Shown piece after piece: positions 7,766 to 17,085 of a DNA stretch of 64,000 nt. The position numbers and the translations under genes are program-made. How positions within the stretch are numbered: the stretch's first letter is position 1; each line of letters opens with the position of its first letter. The notes under the pieces are model-generated. The model did not search any database and was not told where the DNA came from. It saw nothing but the letters and a program-made list of their open reading frames with translations. The stretch comes from Pseudomonas capsici (GTDB lineage: Bacteria; Pseudomonadota; Gammaproteobacteria; Pseudomonadales; Pseudomonadaceae): NCBI RefSeq assembly GCF_017165765.1, contig NZ_JAFGZD010000001.1, positions 1-64,000 of the forward strand, in the 5' to 3' direction.

Positions 7766-8989
7766 CTACGATTGCTGACGCAGCCGGTTGTCGGAGTGCC
7801 GCCCAGGGCAAGCGCACTCCTGGTGGGGGGTGAGAGCGGGTGACTCATTCAGCGCCAGAATGGTTGCGACCAGTGCCTGGCCTCTTGGAACCAGCGTAGC
7901 CAGTTCCAGGTATTCGCGATCGGTATGCACCTTGCCGCCCACCGGGCCCAGGCCGCACAGGGTCGGTATGCCCAGGCTGGCGGTGAAACCGGAGTCGGCG
8001 CAGCCGCCGGTGAATTCGCCTTCCACACTGAAACCCAGCTCGGTCGCCTGCTGCTGATAGAGACGCAGCAGCTCGGTACTGTGCCGGGCTTCCATGGGTA
8101 GGAAGGTGGTGGCCTCCAGCAGACGCGCCGATGTGCCGGGCAGTTCCTCTTCGGCGACGATGTCTTGAATGGCCGCGAGAATTTCATCCCATTGCCTGAG
8201 TTCCACAAAGCGCACATCGAGCTTTGCCGTGGCACTAGGGGCGACGGTATTGCTGGAAGTGCCGCCAGACATCAAGCCCACATTGGTGGTGATGCCTGCC
8301 GCATAGTCGGTCAGGGCATGCAGTTTGATGATCTTGTGCGCCAGTGCCTGGATGGCACTGGCACCGTCGGCATGATTGACGCCCGAATGAGCGGCGCGCC
8401 CGCTGACTTCGATGATCAGCGTGGCGCCACCCTTGCGTGCGCTGACCACATTGCCGCTGGCGCGCCCTGGCTCGGGATTGAGCACGGCCTGTGCGGCACG
8501 GGCATGACGTTCGATATGGGCACGGGCGCTGCCCGAGCCGATCTCTTCATCGCCGGTATAGAGAATCTGTACCGGAAAAGGCAGGGGCGGCAGGCGTTTC
8601 AGGGCCTTGAGGGCGAAGCAGTTCAGCACCAGCCCGCCTTTCATGTCTGCCACGCCCGGGCCGTAGGCCAGTCTGTCATCGCGGGAGTAGCCGCGAGTGG
8701 CGGTGGTACCCTTGGGGAAAACCGTATCGCGATGCCCCAGCAGCAGGACCGGCTTGCCCGGACCGCCGGGCAGTTCGGCCAGCAGTACATCGCCGAAGTC
8801 TGCGATGGCGATACGTTCGACGTTTATACCGTCGGCCTGCAGTTCGGCGGCGAGCAATTCACCCACCGCGTCGACGCCTGCCTTGTCGTAGCTGTTGGAG
8901 TCGGTATCGACCAACCGTTGCAGCAGCGACTCCATGGCTTCGTATTGCCCGGCCAGCCATTGGCTGGTCTGCTTTTGCAGTTCATTCAC
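7766..8989 (-). CDS. M20 metallopeptidase, carboxypeptidase G2-like
   Basis: A 407-residue M20-family zinc hydrolase. Metal-site motifs: LLGHRDTVFPKG (first His and Asp), GVADMKGG (bridging Asp), LYTGDEEIGS (general-base Glu and metal Glu), NPEPGR and, near the C-terminus, GKVHTDREY with the last His. The order and spacing resemble carboxypeptidase G2/glutamate carboxypeptidase, which cut C-terminal Glu from N-acyl compounds; the dimerisation domain lies at ~residues 185-300. No signal peptide. Its ATG overlaps the stop of the preceding peptidase by four bases, so the two are translationally coupled. Confidence 0.85.
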   Translation of the reverse strand: MNELQKQTSQWLAGQYEAMESLLQRLVDTDSNSYDKAGVDAVGELLAAELQADGINVERIAIADFGDVLLAELPGGPGKPVLLLGHRDTVFPKGTTATRGYSRDDRLAYGPGVADMKGGLVLNCFALKALKRLPPLPFPVQILYTGDEEIGSGSARAHIERHARAAQAVLNPEPGRASGNVVSARKGGATLIIEVSGRAAHSGVNHADGASAIQALAHKIIKLHALTDYAAGITTNVGLMSGGTSSNTVAPSATAKLDVRFVELRQWDEILAAIQDIVAEEELPGTSARLLEATTFLPMEARHSTELLRLYQQQATELGFSVEGEFTGGCADSGFTASLGIPTLCGLGPVGGKVHTDREYLELATLVPRGQALVATILALNESPALTPHQECACPGRHSDNRLRQQS

Positions 8990-10413
8990 TGAGCGTTCTC
9001 CATTGCCTTGTGTTCCCGGGCCAGGCGTGCAGCATCATTGCCCAGGTCCCAGAACAGACCGGTCATGATTTGCAGGCTTTCCTTGACCACCGGTGCCAGC
9101 AGGTGTTCGTTGGGAGCATGCTGCGAACACGCCGGGTACGAATGTGGCACCCAGACCGTGGGCAGGCCAAGCACTTCTGCAAAAACATCATTGGGCAGCG
9201 AGCCGCCGAGGTTGGGCAGCAGTGCGGGTTTCTTGCCCGTGGTGGTGGTCAGCGAAGCGAGCGCCCATTCCACCCAGGGGCTGTCAGGCGACAGGCGCGT
9301 GGCGTTCATGACGTCGATCCGGCCTTGTTTCACCTCGACATTGCTGAAGCCATGGGCATCCAGATGAGCACGTACGGCCGGTATGAATGTGTTGTAGTCG
9401 CTGTCCACCACAAAGCGCATATGACAATGGGCAAAGGCCTTGCCGGGGATGGCGTGGACCGGGGCGTCCGGGTTGCCGGTCTTGAACGCCAGGACGTCCA
9501 GGGTATTCCAGCCGAACACCTTTTCGCTCAGGCTCAGACCGGGTTCGCCCCAGTGTGGGTCGATATCCGGGTCGCCAGGGCCGCCGCCGACTTCGATATC
9601 GCTCAGTGCTTCGCGTACTTTTTCAGGAATGGCCCCGGGCATGAGACCGGCGACTTTCACACGACCTTTTTCATCCACCATGCTGGCGATGGCATTGGCC
9701 AGGATGATGCCAGGGTTGGCCAGCAGTCCGCCCCAGTTGCCGGAGTGATGCGCGCCTTCGCGCAGGTCCACATTCAGCTCGAAATTGAAGACGCCCCGTG
9801 AGCCGAGAAACAGCGTCGGGCGTGATGCCGCCAGACGAGGGCCGTCGGAAGCAATGAAGATATCGGCCGCCAGCGCTTCGCTGTGCTCTTCGCAAAAGGC
9901 ACGCAGGCCGGGGGAGCCGTCTTCTTCGCCCATTTCCAGCAACAGTTTCACGTTGAAACCCAGCTTGCCGTCGCGGGCCTTTAGGGTCTGCTCCAGTGCC
10001 GTCAGGTTGATCAGGTGCTGACCCTTGTTGTCCGCCGTGCCGCGACCGTACCAGCGTTCGCCCCGTTCGACGACATTCCAGGGCGACAGGCCTTCGTACC
10101 ATTGAGCGTCGTAGCCGCGCACCACATCGCCGTGGCCATAGCTGAGCAGGGTTGGCAGTTGCGGATCTTCGATACGGGTGGCAATCATCAGCGGGCCGCG
10201 TCCGGCCACCGGGTTTTCATGGATCTGCACGCTGAAACCCAGGCGCTCCACATGCGGAGTGATGAACTCTTTGAGGTAGCGATAAAGCTCCGGCAGGCTG
10301 GCGGCTTCCTGGCTTTGCGTCGGGTAGGCGACGCTGCTTTGCAGCAGGGCGAAGAAAGCGCCGTTGTCGAATTGTTCGCAGACATTTTCGATAGCATTCG
10401 AGCGACTACTCAT
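8986..10413 (-). CDS. M20-family metallopeptidase (dipeptidase/ArgE-like)
   Basis: A 475-residue zinc-dependent hydrolase. The first metal motif is LLSYGHGDVVRG (~residues 86-97), followed by WYGRGTADNKGQ with the bridging Asp and LLEMGEEDGSPG with the catalytic glutamates; a late SYPACSQHAPNEH supplies the last His. Length and motifs place it with the CNDP/ArgE-type M20 members (di/tripeptide or N-acyl amino acid hydrolysis). It begins four bases inside the end of the upstream ABC ATPase gene and overlaps the next peptidase by four, so peptide import and cleavage are made from one message. Cytoplasmic by lack of a signal. Confidence 0.84.
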   Translation of the reverse strand: MSSRSNAIENVCEQFDNGAFFALLQSSVAYPTQSQEAASLPELYRYLKEFITPHVERLGFSVQIHENPVAGRGPLMIATRIEDPQLPTLLSYGHGDVVRGYDAQWYEGLSPWNVVERGERWYGRGTADNKGQHLINLTALEQTLKARDGKLGFNVKLLLEMGEEDGSPGLRAFCEEHSEALAADIFIASDGPRLAASRPTLFLGSRGVFNFELNVDLREGAHHSGNWGGLLANPGIILANAIASMVDEKGRVKVAGLMPGAIPEKVREALSDIEVGGGPGDPDIDPHWGEPGLSLSEKVFGWNTLDVLAFKTGNPDAPVHAIPGKAFAHCHMRFVVDSDYNTFIPAVRAHLDAHGFSNVEVKQGRIDVMNATRLSPDSPWVEWALASLTTTTGKKPALLPNLGGSLPNDVFAEVLGLPTVWVPHSYPACSQHAPNEHLLAPVVKESLQIMTGLFWDLGNDAARLAREHKAMENAQ

Positions 10414-11396
10414 GAGGCAACGAGCTCCAGTTTTTGAGGGGTGTCGCGAAGATGGCAGCGCACGGTTCCGCCCTTGACGGAAGCATTGGCCGGGTAGTGT
10501 TGCTTGCAGGTGTCGCCACAGCTGGGGCAGCGCGGGTGAAATGCGCAGCCGGTCGGGGGCGACATCGGATTGGGAAAGTTGCCGTGCAGGCCCAGATCGG
10601 GAATGCCCAGATGCGGGTCAGGTGTCAGCACCGAGTCCAGCAGTGCCTGGGTATAAGGGTGGCCCGGCTCGGAAAACAGCGATTCACGGCTGCGTTCTTC
10701 GACGATACGGCCCAGATACATCACCGCAACCCGGTCGGCCAGATGTTCGATCACTGCCAGGTTGTGGCTGATCAGCAGATAAGTGAGGCCGAACTCGTGC
10801 TTGAGGTCCTGCAGCAGATTGAGAATCTGCGCCTGCACCGAAACGTCCAGCGCGGAAGTGGGCTCGTCACAGATCAACACATCCGGGCGCATGATCAGCG
10901 CCCGGGCGATGGCGACCCGCTGCCGCTGGCCCCCGGAAAGCTGGCTGGGGTAGCTGTCGATCACGCGTTTTGGCAGGCCGACCACATCCAGCATGTCTTC
11001 GGTACGCTTGCGGCGTTCGGCGGTGGTGCCGATGTCGTGCACGATCATCGGCAGGGTGACGATTTCGCGCAGGGTCTTGCGCGGGTTCAGCGAAGAGTAG
11101 GGATCCTGGAAGATCGGCTGGATGCGTCGCGCCATTTCCTTGCGGTCGGTGGCGGCCAGGTGTTTACCGTTGACCAGCACATCACCGCTGCTGGGCGGCA
11201 GCAGGCCCAGCAGCATCTTTGCCAGGGTGCTCTTGCCACAGCCGGATTCACCCACCAGCCCCAGGGTTTCGCCGCGCATCAGGCGCAGGGATACGCCATC
11301 CACGGCTTTCAGGGTGGCGGTCGGTTTGAAGAAGCCCCGATTGATCTTGAACTCGCGACGGATATCACAGAGTTCCAGAGCGATATCTTTTTTCAT
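10410..11396 (-). CDS. Oligopeptide-type ABC transporter ATPase (DppF/OppF-like)
   Basis: A 328-residue ATPase starting at ATG 11396, which overlaps the stop of the partner ATPase by four bases. Walker [11 protein letters not shown]-loop in [11 protein letters not shown], signature [15 protein letters not shown], Walker [12 protein letters not shown]. The C-terminal oligo_HPY extension is present ([15 protein letters not shown]), a cysteine-rich segment that in this family can hold an Fe-S cluster. With the DppD-like protein it forms the ATPase pair of the importer. Peptides, opines and nickel are all carried by this family. Confidence 0.87.
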   Translation of the reverse strand: MKKDIALELCDIRREFKINRGFFKPTATLKAVDGVSLRLMRGETLGLVGESGCGKSTLAKMLLGLLPPSSGDVLVNGKHLAATDRKEMARRIQPIFQDPYSSLNPRKTLREIVTLPMIVHDIGTTAERRKRTEDMLDVVGLPKRVIDSYPSQLSGGQRQRVAIARALIMRPDVLICDEPTSALDVSVQAQILNLLQDLKHEFGLTYLLISHNLAVIEHLADRVAVMYLGRIVEERSRESLFSEPGHPYTQALLDSVLTPDPHLGIPDLGLHGNFPNPMSPPTGCAFHPRCPSCGDTCKQHYPANASVKGGTVRCHLRDTPQKLELVAS

Positions 11397-12394
11397 GACA
11401 GTGCTCCTTCCCGGTGGAAGACGGCTGTAGTTCCGGGCGTGGCAAACAGGCAACGGGCCATGTGCTCGTCGCTTTCCACTGCCGGTACATGGCTGGCGCA
11501 GGCTGCAACCGCCTGCGAACAGCGGTTGCGGAATGCGCAGCCCTGCTGTTCGCCCACCAGGCTCGGCACCAGACCGGGAATCGACCCCAGCGGCTGACCC
11601 GGTTGGGTGTGCCCCGGAATCGGAATACTGGCCAGCAGGCCGCGTGTGTAAGGGTGCTGCGGGTTCTCGAACAACTGCACGGCGGGGGCTGTTTCGACGA
11701 TTTGCCCGGCGTACATCACCGCCACCCGGTCTGCGATGCGTGCGACCAGTCCCAGGTCATGAGTGATGAAGATCACGGCCATGCCGAACTCCTTCTGGAT
11801 GTCGCGAATCAGCCGCAGGATCTGCGCCTGAATGGTCACGTCCAGCGCCGTGGTCGGCTCGTCGGCGATAATCACATCGGGTTCGCACATCAAGGCCATG
11901 GCGATGATGACCCGCTGGCGCAGGCCGCCCGACAATTGATGCGGGTATTGGCGCAGGCGTTCGCCCGCATTGCTGATGCCGACCTTTTCCAGCATCTGGC
12001 CCGCACGCAGCATGGCGTCCTTGCGCGATACCTTGCGGTGGCGCAGCAGCACTTCGCACAACTGATCGCCAATGCTGTAGGCCGGGTTCAGCGAGGTCAT
12101 GGGTTCCTGAAAGATCATGGCCAGACGGTTGCCGCGCAGGTCGCACATCTGGCGTTCGCTCTGGGTCAGCATATCGATGCCGTCCAGGCTGAGCTGCGTT
12201 GCCGTGCGTTTTGCCTTGCGTGGCAGCAGGTCCATGAGAGCCAGGGAAGTGAGGGACTTGCCGCATCCCGACTCGCCGACGATGCACAGCATTTCGCCGC
12301 GTTCGACATGGAAATCCAGGCCGCGAACGGCATGCAGGGTTTCCTGACCCAAAGGGATATCGACGCGCAGGTTTTCAACATGCAAGAGAGCCAT
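11393..12394 (-). CDS. Oligopeptide-type ABC transporter ATPase (DppD/OppD-like)
   Basis: A 333-residue ATPase starting at ATG 12394. Walker [10 protein letters not shown], signature [15 protein letters not shown], Walker [12 protein letters not shown], switch region [15 protein letters not shown]. The C-terminal extension [15 protein letters not shown] is the oligo_HPY-type cysteine cluster. It follows the DppC-like permease after 16 bases and overlaps the DppF-like gene by four, as usual in dpp/opp operons. Confidence 0.87.
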   Translation of the reverse strand: MALLHVENLRVDIPLGQETLHAVRGLDFHVERGEMLCIVGESGCGKSLTSLALMDLLPRKAKRTATQLSLDGIDMLTQSERQMCDLRGNRLAMIFQEPMTSLNPAYSIGDQLCEVLLRHRKVSRKDAMLRAGQMLEKVGISNAGERLRQYPHQLSGGLRQRVIIAMALMCEPDVIIADEPTTALDVTIQAQILRLIRDIQKEFGMAVIFITHDLGLVARIADRVAVMYAGQIVETAPAVQLFENPQHPYTRGLLASIPIPGHTQPGQPLGSIPGLVPSLVGEQQGCAFRNRCSQAVAACASHVPAVESDEHMARCLFATPGTTAVFHREGALS

Positions 12395-12410
12395 GTCCGG
12401 ATATCCTCTG

Positions 12411-13319
12411 TCAGTTGCGCCCATCGGGCAGGATCAGGTCACGCAGGCCGTCACCGACCAGATTGATACCCAGCACCAGCACCATCAGTGCGACGCCAGG
12501 GATGGCAATGACCCAGGGGGAAAAGAACATGTAGGGTTTGCCCTCGGCGATCATCAGGCCCCAGGACGGAATCGGCGGTTGCACGCCCACGCCCAGGAAC
12601 GACAGCGCAGACTCCAGGAGGATGGCGTGGGCCATCTCCAGGGTGGCGACCACGATCAGCGCGCCCACCAGATTGGGCAGGATTTCACTGGCCAGAATGC
12701 GCAAGGTCGAGCAGCCCAGCGCCTGGGCAGAGGCGACATATTCGGCGTCGCGAATCTGTTGCACGGCGGCACGTACCACCACGGCAAAGCGGTCCCAGAG
12801 CAGGCAGCCGAGCAGAATGATCACCACTTTCAGCGAGCCGCCCATCAAGGAGGCCGAGGCCAGGGCGACCATCACCACGGGCATGGCCAGTCGCGTGGTG
12901 ATCAGGTAGCTGATCACGGCGTCGACCTTGCCGCCGAAGTAACCTGCCAGCAGGCCCATGACGGTGCCGATCAGGCCGGAAATCAGCGCTGCCGAGAAGC
13001 CGATAAACAGTGAGATCCGCGCCCCGTATAGCAGACGGGAGAGGTAATCGCGCCCCAGCTTGTCGGTGCCCAGAATGTAGTCCCATGAACCGTTGGCCAT
13101 CCATACCGGAGGCTTCATGCGCAGCATGACGTCCTGGGCGTAAGGGTCGTAAGGCGCAAGCCAGGGCGCGAACAGCGCACCGAACAGAATGACAGCCAGC
13201 AGCAACATGCCAATCGCAAAGCCGCGGTGACGCAGGCTGTTGCGCAGGCTGCGCAGCATGCTTTTGGCCGGTGGCTGGTAATCGTTGATGGCCAGAGCGG
13301 GTGAGGTTGTGGTGCTCAT
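12411..13319 (-). CDS. Oligopeptide-type ABC transporter permease (DppC-like)
   Basis: A 302-residue inner-membrane permease. The N-terminal cytoplasmic part is followed by the first membrane segment (FAIGMLLLAVILFGALFAPW, ~33-52), and the family DppC pattern APYDPYAQDV then GTDKLGRDYLSRLLYGARIS is clear; the EAA-type loop for ATPase contact is ASAQALGCSTLRILASEILP. It pairs with the DppB-like permease encoded eight bases upstream. Confidence 0.87.
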   Translation of the reverse strand: MSTTTSPALAINDYQPPAKSMLRSLRNSLRHRGFAIGMLLLAVILFGALFAPWLAPYDPYAQDVMLRMKPPVWMANGSWDYILGTDKLGRDYLSRLLYGARISLFIGFSAALISGLIGTVMGLLAGYFGGKVDAVISYLITTRLAMPVVMVALASASLMGGSLKVVIILLGCLLWDRFAVVVRAAVQQIRDAEYVASAQALGCSTLRILASEILPNLVGALIVVATLEMAHAILLESALSFLGVGVQPPIPSWGLMIAEGKPYMFFSPWVIAIPGVALMVLVLGINLVGDGLRDLILPDGRN

Positions 13320-13327
13320 GGGGCCTC

Positions 13328-14245
13328 CTATTTAACGCGAATGCGTGGGTCGAGCAGTGCGTTGAGCACGTCGGCCAGCAGAGTGAGGACGATGTAGATC
13401 ACGGCAATCAGCAGCACCACGGCCTGCACTACCGGAAAGTCGTCACGGGCGATGGCATCCCAGGCCAGTTGACCGATGCCTTGCAGGGAGAACACGGTTT
13501 CGATGACCACCGAGCCGCCGAGCATGAAGCCGAATTCCACGGCAGCCAGCGCCACCACCGGGATCAGGGCATTGCGCAGCGCATGCTTGAACAGCACGGT
13601 CGAAGGGCGCAGGCCCTTGGCGCGAGCTGTGCGGATGTAATCGGAATTGAGCACATCCAGCATCCCGGCGCGGGTCAGGCGCATGATGGCCGGGGTGGCG
13701 TAATAGCCCAGGGCAATCGCCGGCATGACGAAGTGCGCCCAGGTGGCATTGCCGGAAACCGGCAGCCATTTCAGCGTGACCGAGAACACCACGATCAGCA
13801 TCAGGGCAAACCAGAAGCTGGGCATCGCCTGACCGAGAACAGCGATGCTCAGGGCCAGACGATCGATCCAGGTGTCGCGCTTGACGGCGGCCAGCACGCC
13901 CAGCGGAATGGCGATCAACAGGGCGATGCCCAACGCCATGGCACCCAGGCCCAAGGTGATGGACAGGCGCGAGGCAATCAGGTTGTAGACCGACTCCTGA
14001 AAGAAGAACGAATCACCCAGGTCCAGGCGCAGCAGGTCGCTCAGCCAGTTGAAATATTGCGTCACCAACGGCTTGTCGAGGCCGTACTGCACGCGGATCT
14101 GCTCGATCTGTTCGCTGGTGGCTTCCGGTCCGCCAATGGCGGTGGCCAGGTCACCGGAAAGGTGCAAGAGAGAGAAGCTGATGATCGACACGGTAATCGC
14201 TACACACAGGGCGATACCAAGACGACGCAAAAGGAATCCGGACAT
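13328..14245 (-). CDS. Oligopeptide-type ABC transporter permease (DppB-like)
   Basis: A 305-residue permease beginning at ATG 14245 with a membrane segment in the first 30 residues (LLRRLGIALCVAITVSIISF). The large periplasmic loop contains QYGLDKPLVTQYFNWL, the DppB/OppB signature, and the coupling loop is RTARAKGLRPSTVLFKHALR. The longer upstream reading has no family support. It is the first permease gene after the binding protein, 77 bases downstream. Confidence 0.87.
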   Translation of the reverse strand: MSGFLLRRLGIALCVAITVSIISFSLLHLSGDLATAIGGPEATSEQIEQIRVQYGLDKPLVTQYFNWLSDLLRLDLGDSFFFQESVYNLIASRLSITLGLGAMALGIALLIAIPLGVLAAVKRDTWIDRLALSIAVLGQAMPSFWFALMLIVVFSVTLKWLPVSGNATWAHFVMPAIALGYYATPAIMRLTRAGMLDVLNSDYIRTARAKGLRPSTVLFKHALRNALIPVVALAAVEFGFMLGGSVVIETVFSLQGIGQLAWDAIARDDFPVVQAVVLLIAVIYIVLTLLADVLNALLDPRIRVK

Positions 14246-14322
14246 GGCAAGTGACCCTGTATCCATGGGAGGAACATGAGTGCGCAGTCGTGCCGCACTC
14301 ACCGGTTGATTTCAGGGGGCGC

Positions 14323-15843
14323 TTACTTCCAGCTCGACAGGACGAAGCGGGGCAGCTCGTCCGGGTACGGCTTGAAGTTCAGGTCCGAGACGTACGCATA
14401 GTTCATCGAGTAGTTGAACAGCGGTGCCCAGTAGGCCTGTTCGCTGATGCGCTGCAAGGCCAGGCGGTAGTTATCCTTGCGCACCTGAGGGTCCAGCGCG
14501 TTGTCTGCGGTTTGCAGCCAGCCCTGGACTTGCGGGTCCTTGATGTTGTCGTCCGGGTTGCCCTTGAACCAGGTGCCCGCCGAAGCCGAGGTGTCGAGGA
14601 TCGAGAACGAGCCCCAGGCCTGGAACGACATCGGCACCTTACCGCCGCGCTGCTGGTCACGCAGTGCCGCGTATTTCAGGTAGCGAAGCTTGGCGTTGAT
14701 CCCTACGGCGCGCAGGTTGCCGATAATGGCTTCTACATAGTCGCGGTCGCGGTAGGCGAAGATTTCCGTCTCGAAACCATTGGGATAGCCCGCCTCGGCA
14801 AGCAGTGCCCTGGCCTTGGCCGGGTCATAGTTGTAGACAGTCGCAGCCGTGGTGTCGCAACCGAACTGGCCGGGGTAGCAGGCCACCTGCAGCGGTTTGC
14901 TTTCGCCACCGACCAGTTGTGAAGCCAGACCCTCACGGTTGATCGCGTGGTTGATGGCCTGACGCACCTTAAGGTGCTTCATGGGCGAGTCGGCGCTGGA
15001 GGTGCCACGGGCATCGAGGATCAGAAAGCCGATCCGCATGGTCCCGCCGCTGGTGACCACCAGACTCTGCATGCCCTTGAGGCTTTGCGCCTGATCGGGT
15101 GCCACACGCCAGACCCAGTCAACGCCACCGGTCATCAGCTCGGCAAGGCGTGTTTCAGAGTCGGCAATCACCTTGAACTGGATATGACCGATCTTCGGCT
15201 GGCCTTGTGGGCTGCCCTGGAAGTAGTCCGGGTTCTTGTCCATGTTCACGCCGACGCCGCTCGTGATGGACGCCACCTTGTAGGGACCGGTGCCCACCGG
15301 TTTGCGGCTGAACTCAGCCAGGCCGACTTTCTCGAAATAGTTTTTCGGGAACATCGGTACAGCGTTGGACAGATATTCGAGGGCGGCCGGGAAGGGCTTT
15401 TTCAGGTGCAGGCGGACGCTGTAATCCCCCAGCTTTTCTGCGCTCTTGATCCAGTCGACGTTCTGTACGGTGACAACCTTGGCGTCTGGCGACACCACGT
15501 AGTTGAGGGTGAACACCACATCGTCTGCCGTGAAGGCATCGCCGTTGTGGAATTTCACGCCCTGGCGCAATTCGAAATCGATGGTGCTGTCGTCGACCTG
15601 TTTCCAGCTGGTGGCCAGCATGGGTTCAAGCTGGCCGTTGTCAGGATTGCGATAGACGAGGTTGTCCCAGATCAGGCGACCGAGGATGACGCCTTCGCGC
15701 AAGTCGTTGTGATAAGGGCTGATGTTTTCAGGTTCACTGTCGGATGCGTAAACCAGGGTGTCGTCGGATTTGCCTGCGAAGGCGGTAAAGCTGCTGAACA
15801 GGCCCAGCAGCGCAATGCTGCGAGCGAAACCTTTGATGCCCAT
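14323..15843 (-). CDS. Periplasmic peptide-type ABC substrate-binding protein
   Basis: A 506-residue SBP_bac_5-family binding protein (DppA/OppA class). Residues 1-23 are a Sec signal peptide ending FTAFA. The family pattern VKFHNGDAFTADDVVFTLNY lies at ~residues 94-113. Opp-type binding proteins take peptides, opines, glutathione or nickel; the following peptidase and amidase genes favour a peptide-like or N-acylated amino acid ligand. First gene of a nine-gene minus-strand run to the AEC carrier; a LysR regulator is transcribed divergently from the 187-base gap. Confidence 0.86.
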   Translation of the reverse strand: MGIKGFARSIALLGLFSSFTAFAGKSDDTLVYASDSEPENISPYHNDLREGVILGRLIWDNLVYRNPDNGQLEPMLATSWKQVDDSTIDFELRQGVKFHNGDAFTADDVVFTLNYVVSPDAKVVTVQNVDWIKSAEKLGDYSVRLHLKKPFPAALEYLSNAVPMFPKNYFEKVGLAEFSRKPVGTGPYKVASITSGVGVNMDKNPDYFQGSPQGQPKIGHIQFKVIADSETRLAELMTGGVDWVWRVAPDQAQSLKGMQSLVVTSGGTMRIGFLILDARGTSSADSPMKHLKVRQAINHAINREGLASQLVGGESKPLQVACYPGQFGCDTTAATVYNYDPAKARALLAEAGYPNGFETEIFAYRDRDYVEAIIGNLRAVGINAKLRYLKYAALRDQQRGGKVPMSFQAWGSFSILDTSASAGTWFKGNPDDNIKDPQVQGWLQTADNALDPQVRKDNYRLALQRISEQAYWAPLFNYSMNYAYVSDLNFKPYPDELPRFVLSSWK

Positions 15844-15956
15844 GCCGTCGTCTCCCTAAGGCGAAGTGGTTTTATCAAAGGGCAGTGAATCGCAAATGCG
15901 AAAGGAGAAAGGGGTACAAGCAGGCAATGGTTTTATTAGGCCTCGACATGACTCTA

Positions 15957-16006
15957 GGCAAAGCGTATCAATGCCACAAGCACAATCTTTCGATACTTGC
16001 TTTGCC
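15957..16006. promoter_or_regulatory. Long dyad in the divergent promoter region (probable LysR operator)
   Basis: Left arm GGCAAAGCGTATC (15957-15969) and right arm GATACTTGCTTTGCC (15992-16006) are reverse complements apart from two extra bases in the right arm. The dyad lies 24 bases before the LysR start and ~115 bases before the binding-protein start, a good place for autoregulation and activation of the importer operon. Confidence 0.5.
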
Positions 16007-16030
16007 GAAAAGGCAACGCTGGAGGTATTC

Positions 16031-16939
16031 ATGCAGCTCTACGGTGTGCAGTCCACGGCTTTGCGCTACTTTCTGGAAGTGGCACGCTGCGGGTCGATCA
16101 GTGAGGCATCATTGCGACTGAATGTCGCGGCATCGGCGGTCAGTCGCCAGATTGCCAAGCTGGAGCGGGATCTGGACGCGGTGCTGTTCGAGCGGCGTGC
16201 CCGAGGCATGGTGTTGAGCGAGGCGGGTATACGTCTGGCTGCCTATGCGCGCAAATCCCAGCTCGAAGCCGAGCAGGTCGTACTGGAAATCACCGAGTTG
16301 CACAGTTTGCAACGCGGGCATGTCCGCATCGCCTGTTCCGAAGGTTTCGCGCTGGAGTTTCTGCCCAAGGCTATCGCGCTGTTTCGGCGGATCTATCAGG
16401 GCATTCACTTTTCTCTGGAAGTCTGCGCACCGGCTCAGGCAACGGAAAAGGTCCGCTCCGGCGATGCCGACCTTGGCCTGACGTTCAGCCTGACCCCGCA
16501 AAAGGAAATCAAGGTCGAGTACATCCACACCGGTGCCATCTGCGCGGTGGTGAGCAATACCCATCCTCTGGCTGAACGTCCCGAAGTCTCGCTGGCAGAG
16601 CTTCAACCCTATGCCATCGCCCTGACCAATACCGATACGACACTTCGCCAGTTGTTCGATATCTGCTGCGGCGTGCAGGGTCTGCTGTTCGATCCGGTGC
16701 TGACCAGCAATTACATCGGCGCGCTGTTGCGCTTTGTCAGGGAGGAGGGCGGCATCAGCCTGTCCAGTGAAATGACGCTGGACAGACGTCTGCTGGGCAA
16801 GGAACTCCGCTCCCTGCCGATCAGCGACGAAGGGATGAAAGCCCGACGCATCGAGTTGCAGAGCATGGCCGGGCGCAACCTGCCTGCTGCGGTCAGTGCG
16901 TTTCGGGATTTCCTGATCGAGGAGTTGGCGAAAACCTGA
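16031..16939 (+). CDS. LysR-family transcriptional regulator
   Basis: A 302-residue regulator. Start at ATG 16031 behind GGAGG; the ORF extends further upstream but that part carries the operator region. Residues ~8-66 are the winged helix-turn-helix (LRYFLEVARCGSISEASLRL, then SAVSRQIAKLE). The effector-binding part resembles the regulators that sit beside amino acid or peptide uptake genes (CysB-like fold). Divergent placement makes it the likely regulator of the ABC/peptidase operon; the inducer is unknown. Confidence 0.85.
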   Translation: MQLYGVQSTALRYFLEVARCGSISEASLRLNVAASAVSRQIAKLERDLDAVLFERRARGMVLSEAGIRLAAYARKSQLEAEQVVLEITELHSLQRGHVRIACSEGFALEFLPKAIALFRRIYQGIHFSLEVCAPAQATEKVRSGDADLGLTFSLTPQKEIKVEYIHTGAICAVVSNTHPLAERPEVSLAELQPYAIALTNTDTTLRQLFDICCGVQGLLFDPVLTSNYIGALLRFVREEGGISLSSEMTLDRRLLGKELRSLPISDEGMKARRIELQSMAGRNLPAAVSAFRDFLIEELAKT

Positions 16940-16981
16940 GTGGTAATACCTGAGCAGGCATGTCTGGTTCTCTGGTTGTTA

Positions 16982-16996
16982 ATGTTATAGTGTATC
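16982..16996 (+). promoter_or_regulatory. Zur-like box upstream of folE2
   Basis: ATGTTATAGTGTATC resembles the Zur site GTTATA-N-TATAAC with one degraded half, and differs at one position only from ATGTTATATTGTATC upstream of the TonB receptor (22789-22803, other strand). It lies 89 bases before the folE2 ATG. A separate hairpin CTTCGCC/GGCGAAG (17041-17060) is in the leader. Confidence 0.55.
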
Positions 16997-17085
16997 AATA
17001 TTGGCTGGCGTAGAACGTTGCCCATATCGCTTACATCATGCTTCGCCCGTGGTGGCGAAGCAGGCCAACGAGATGAACTACAGAA

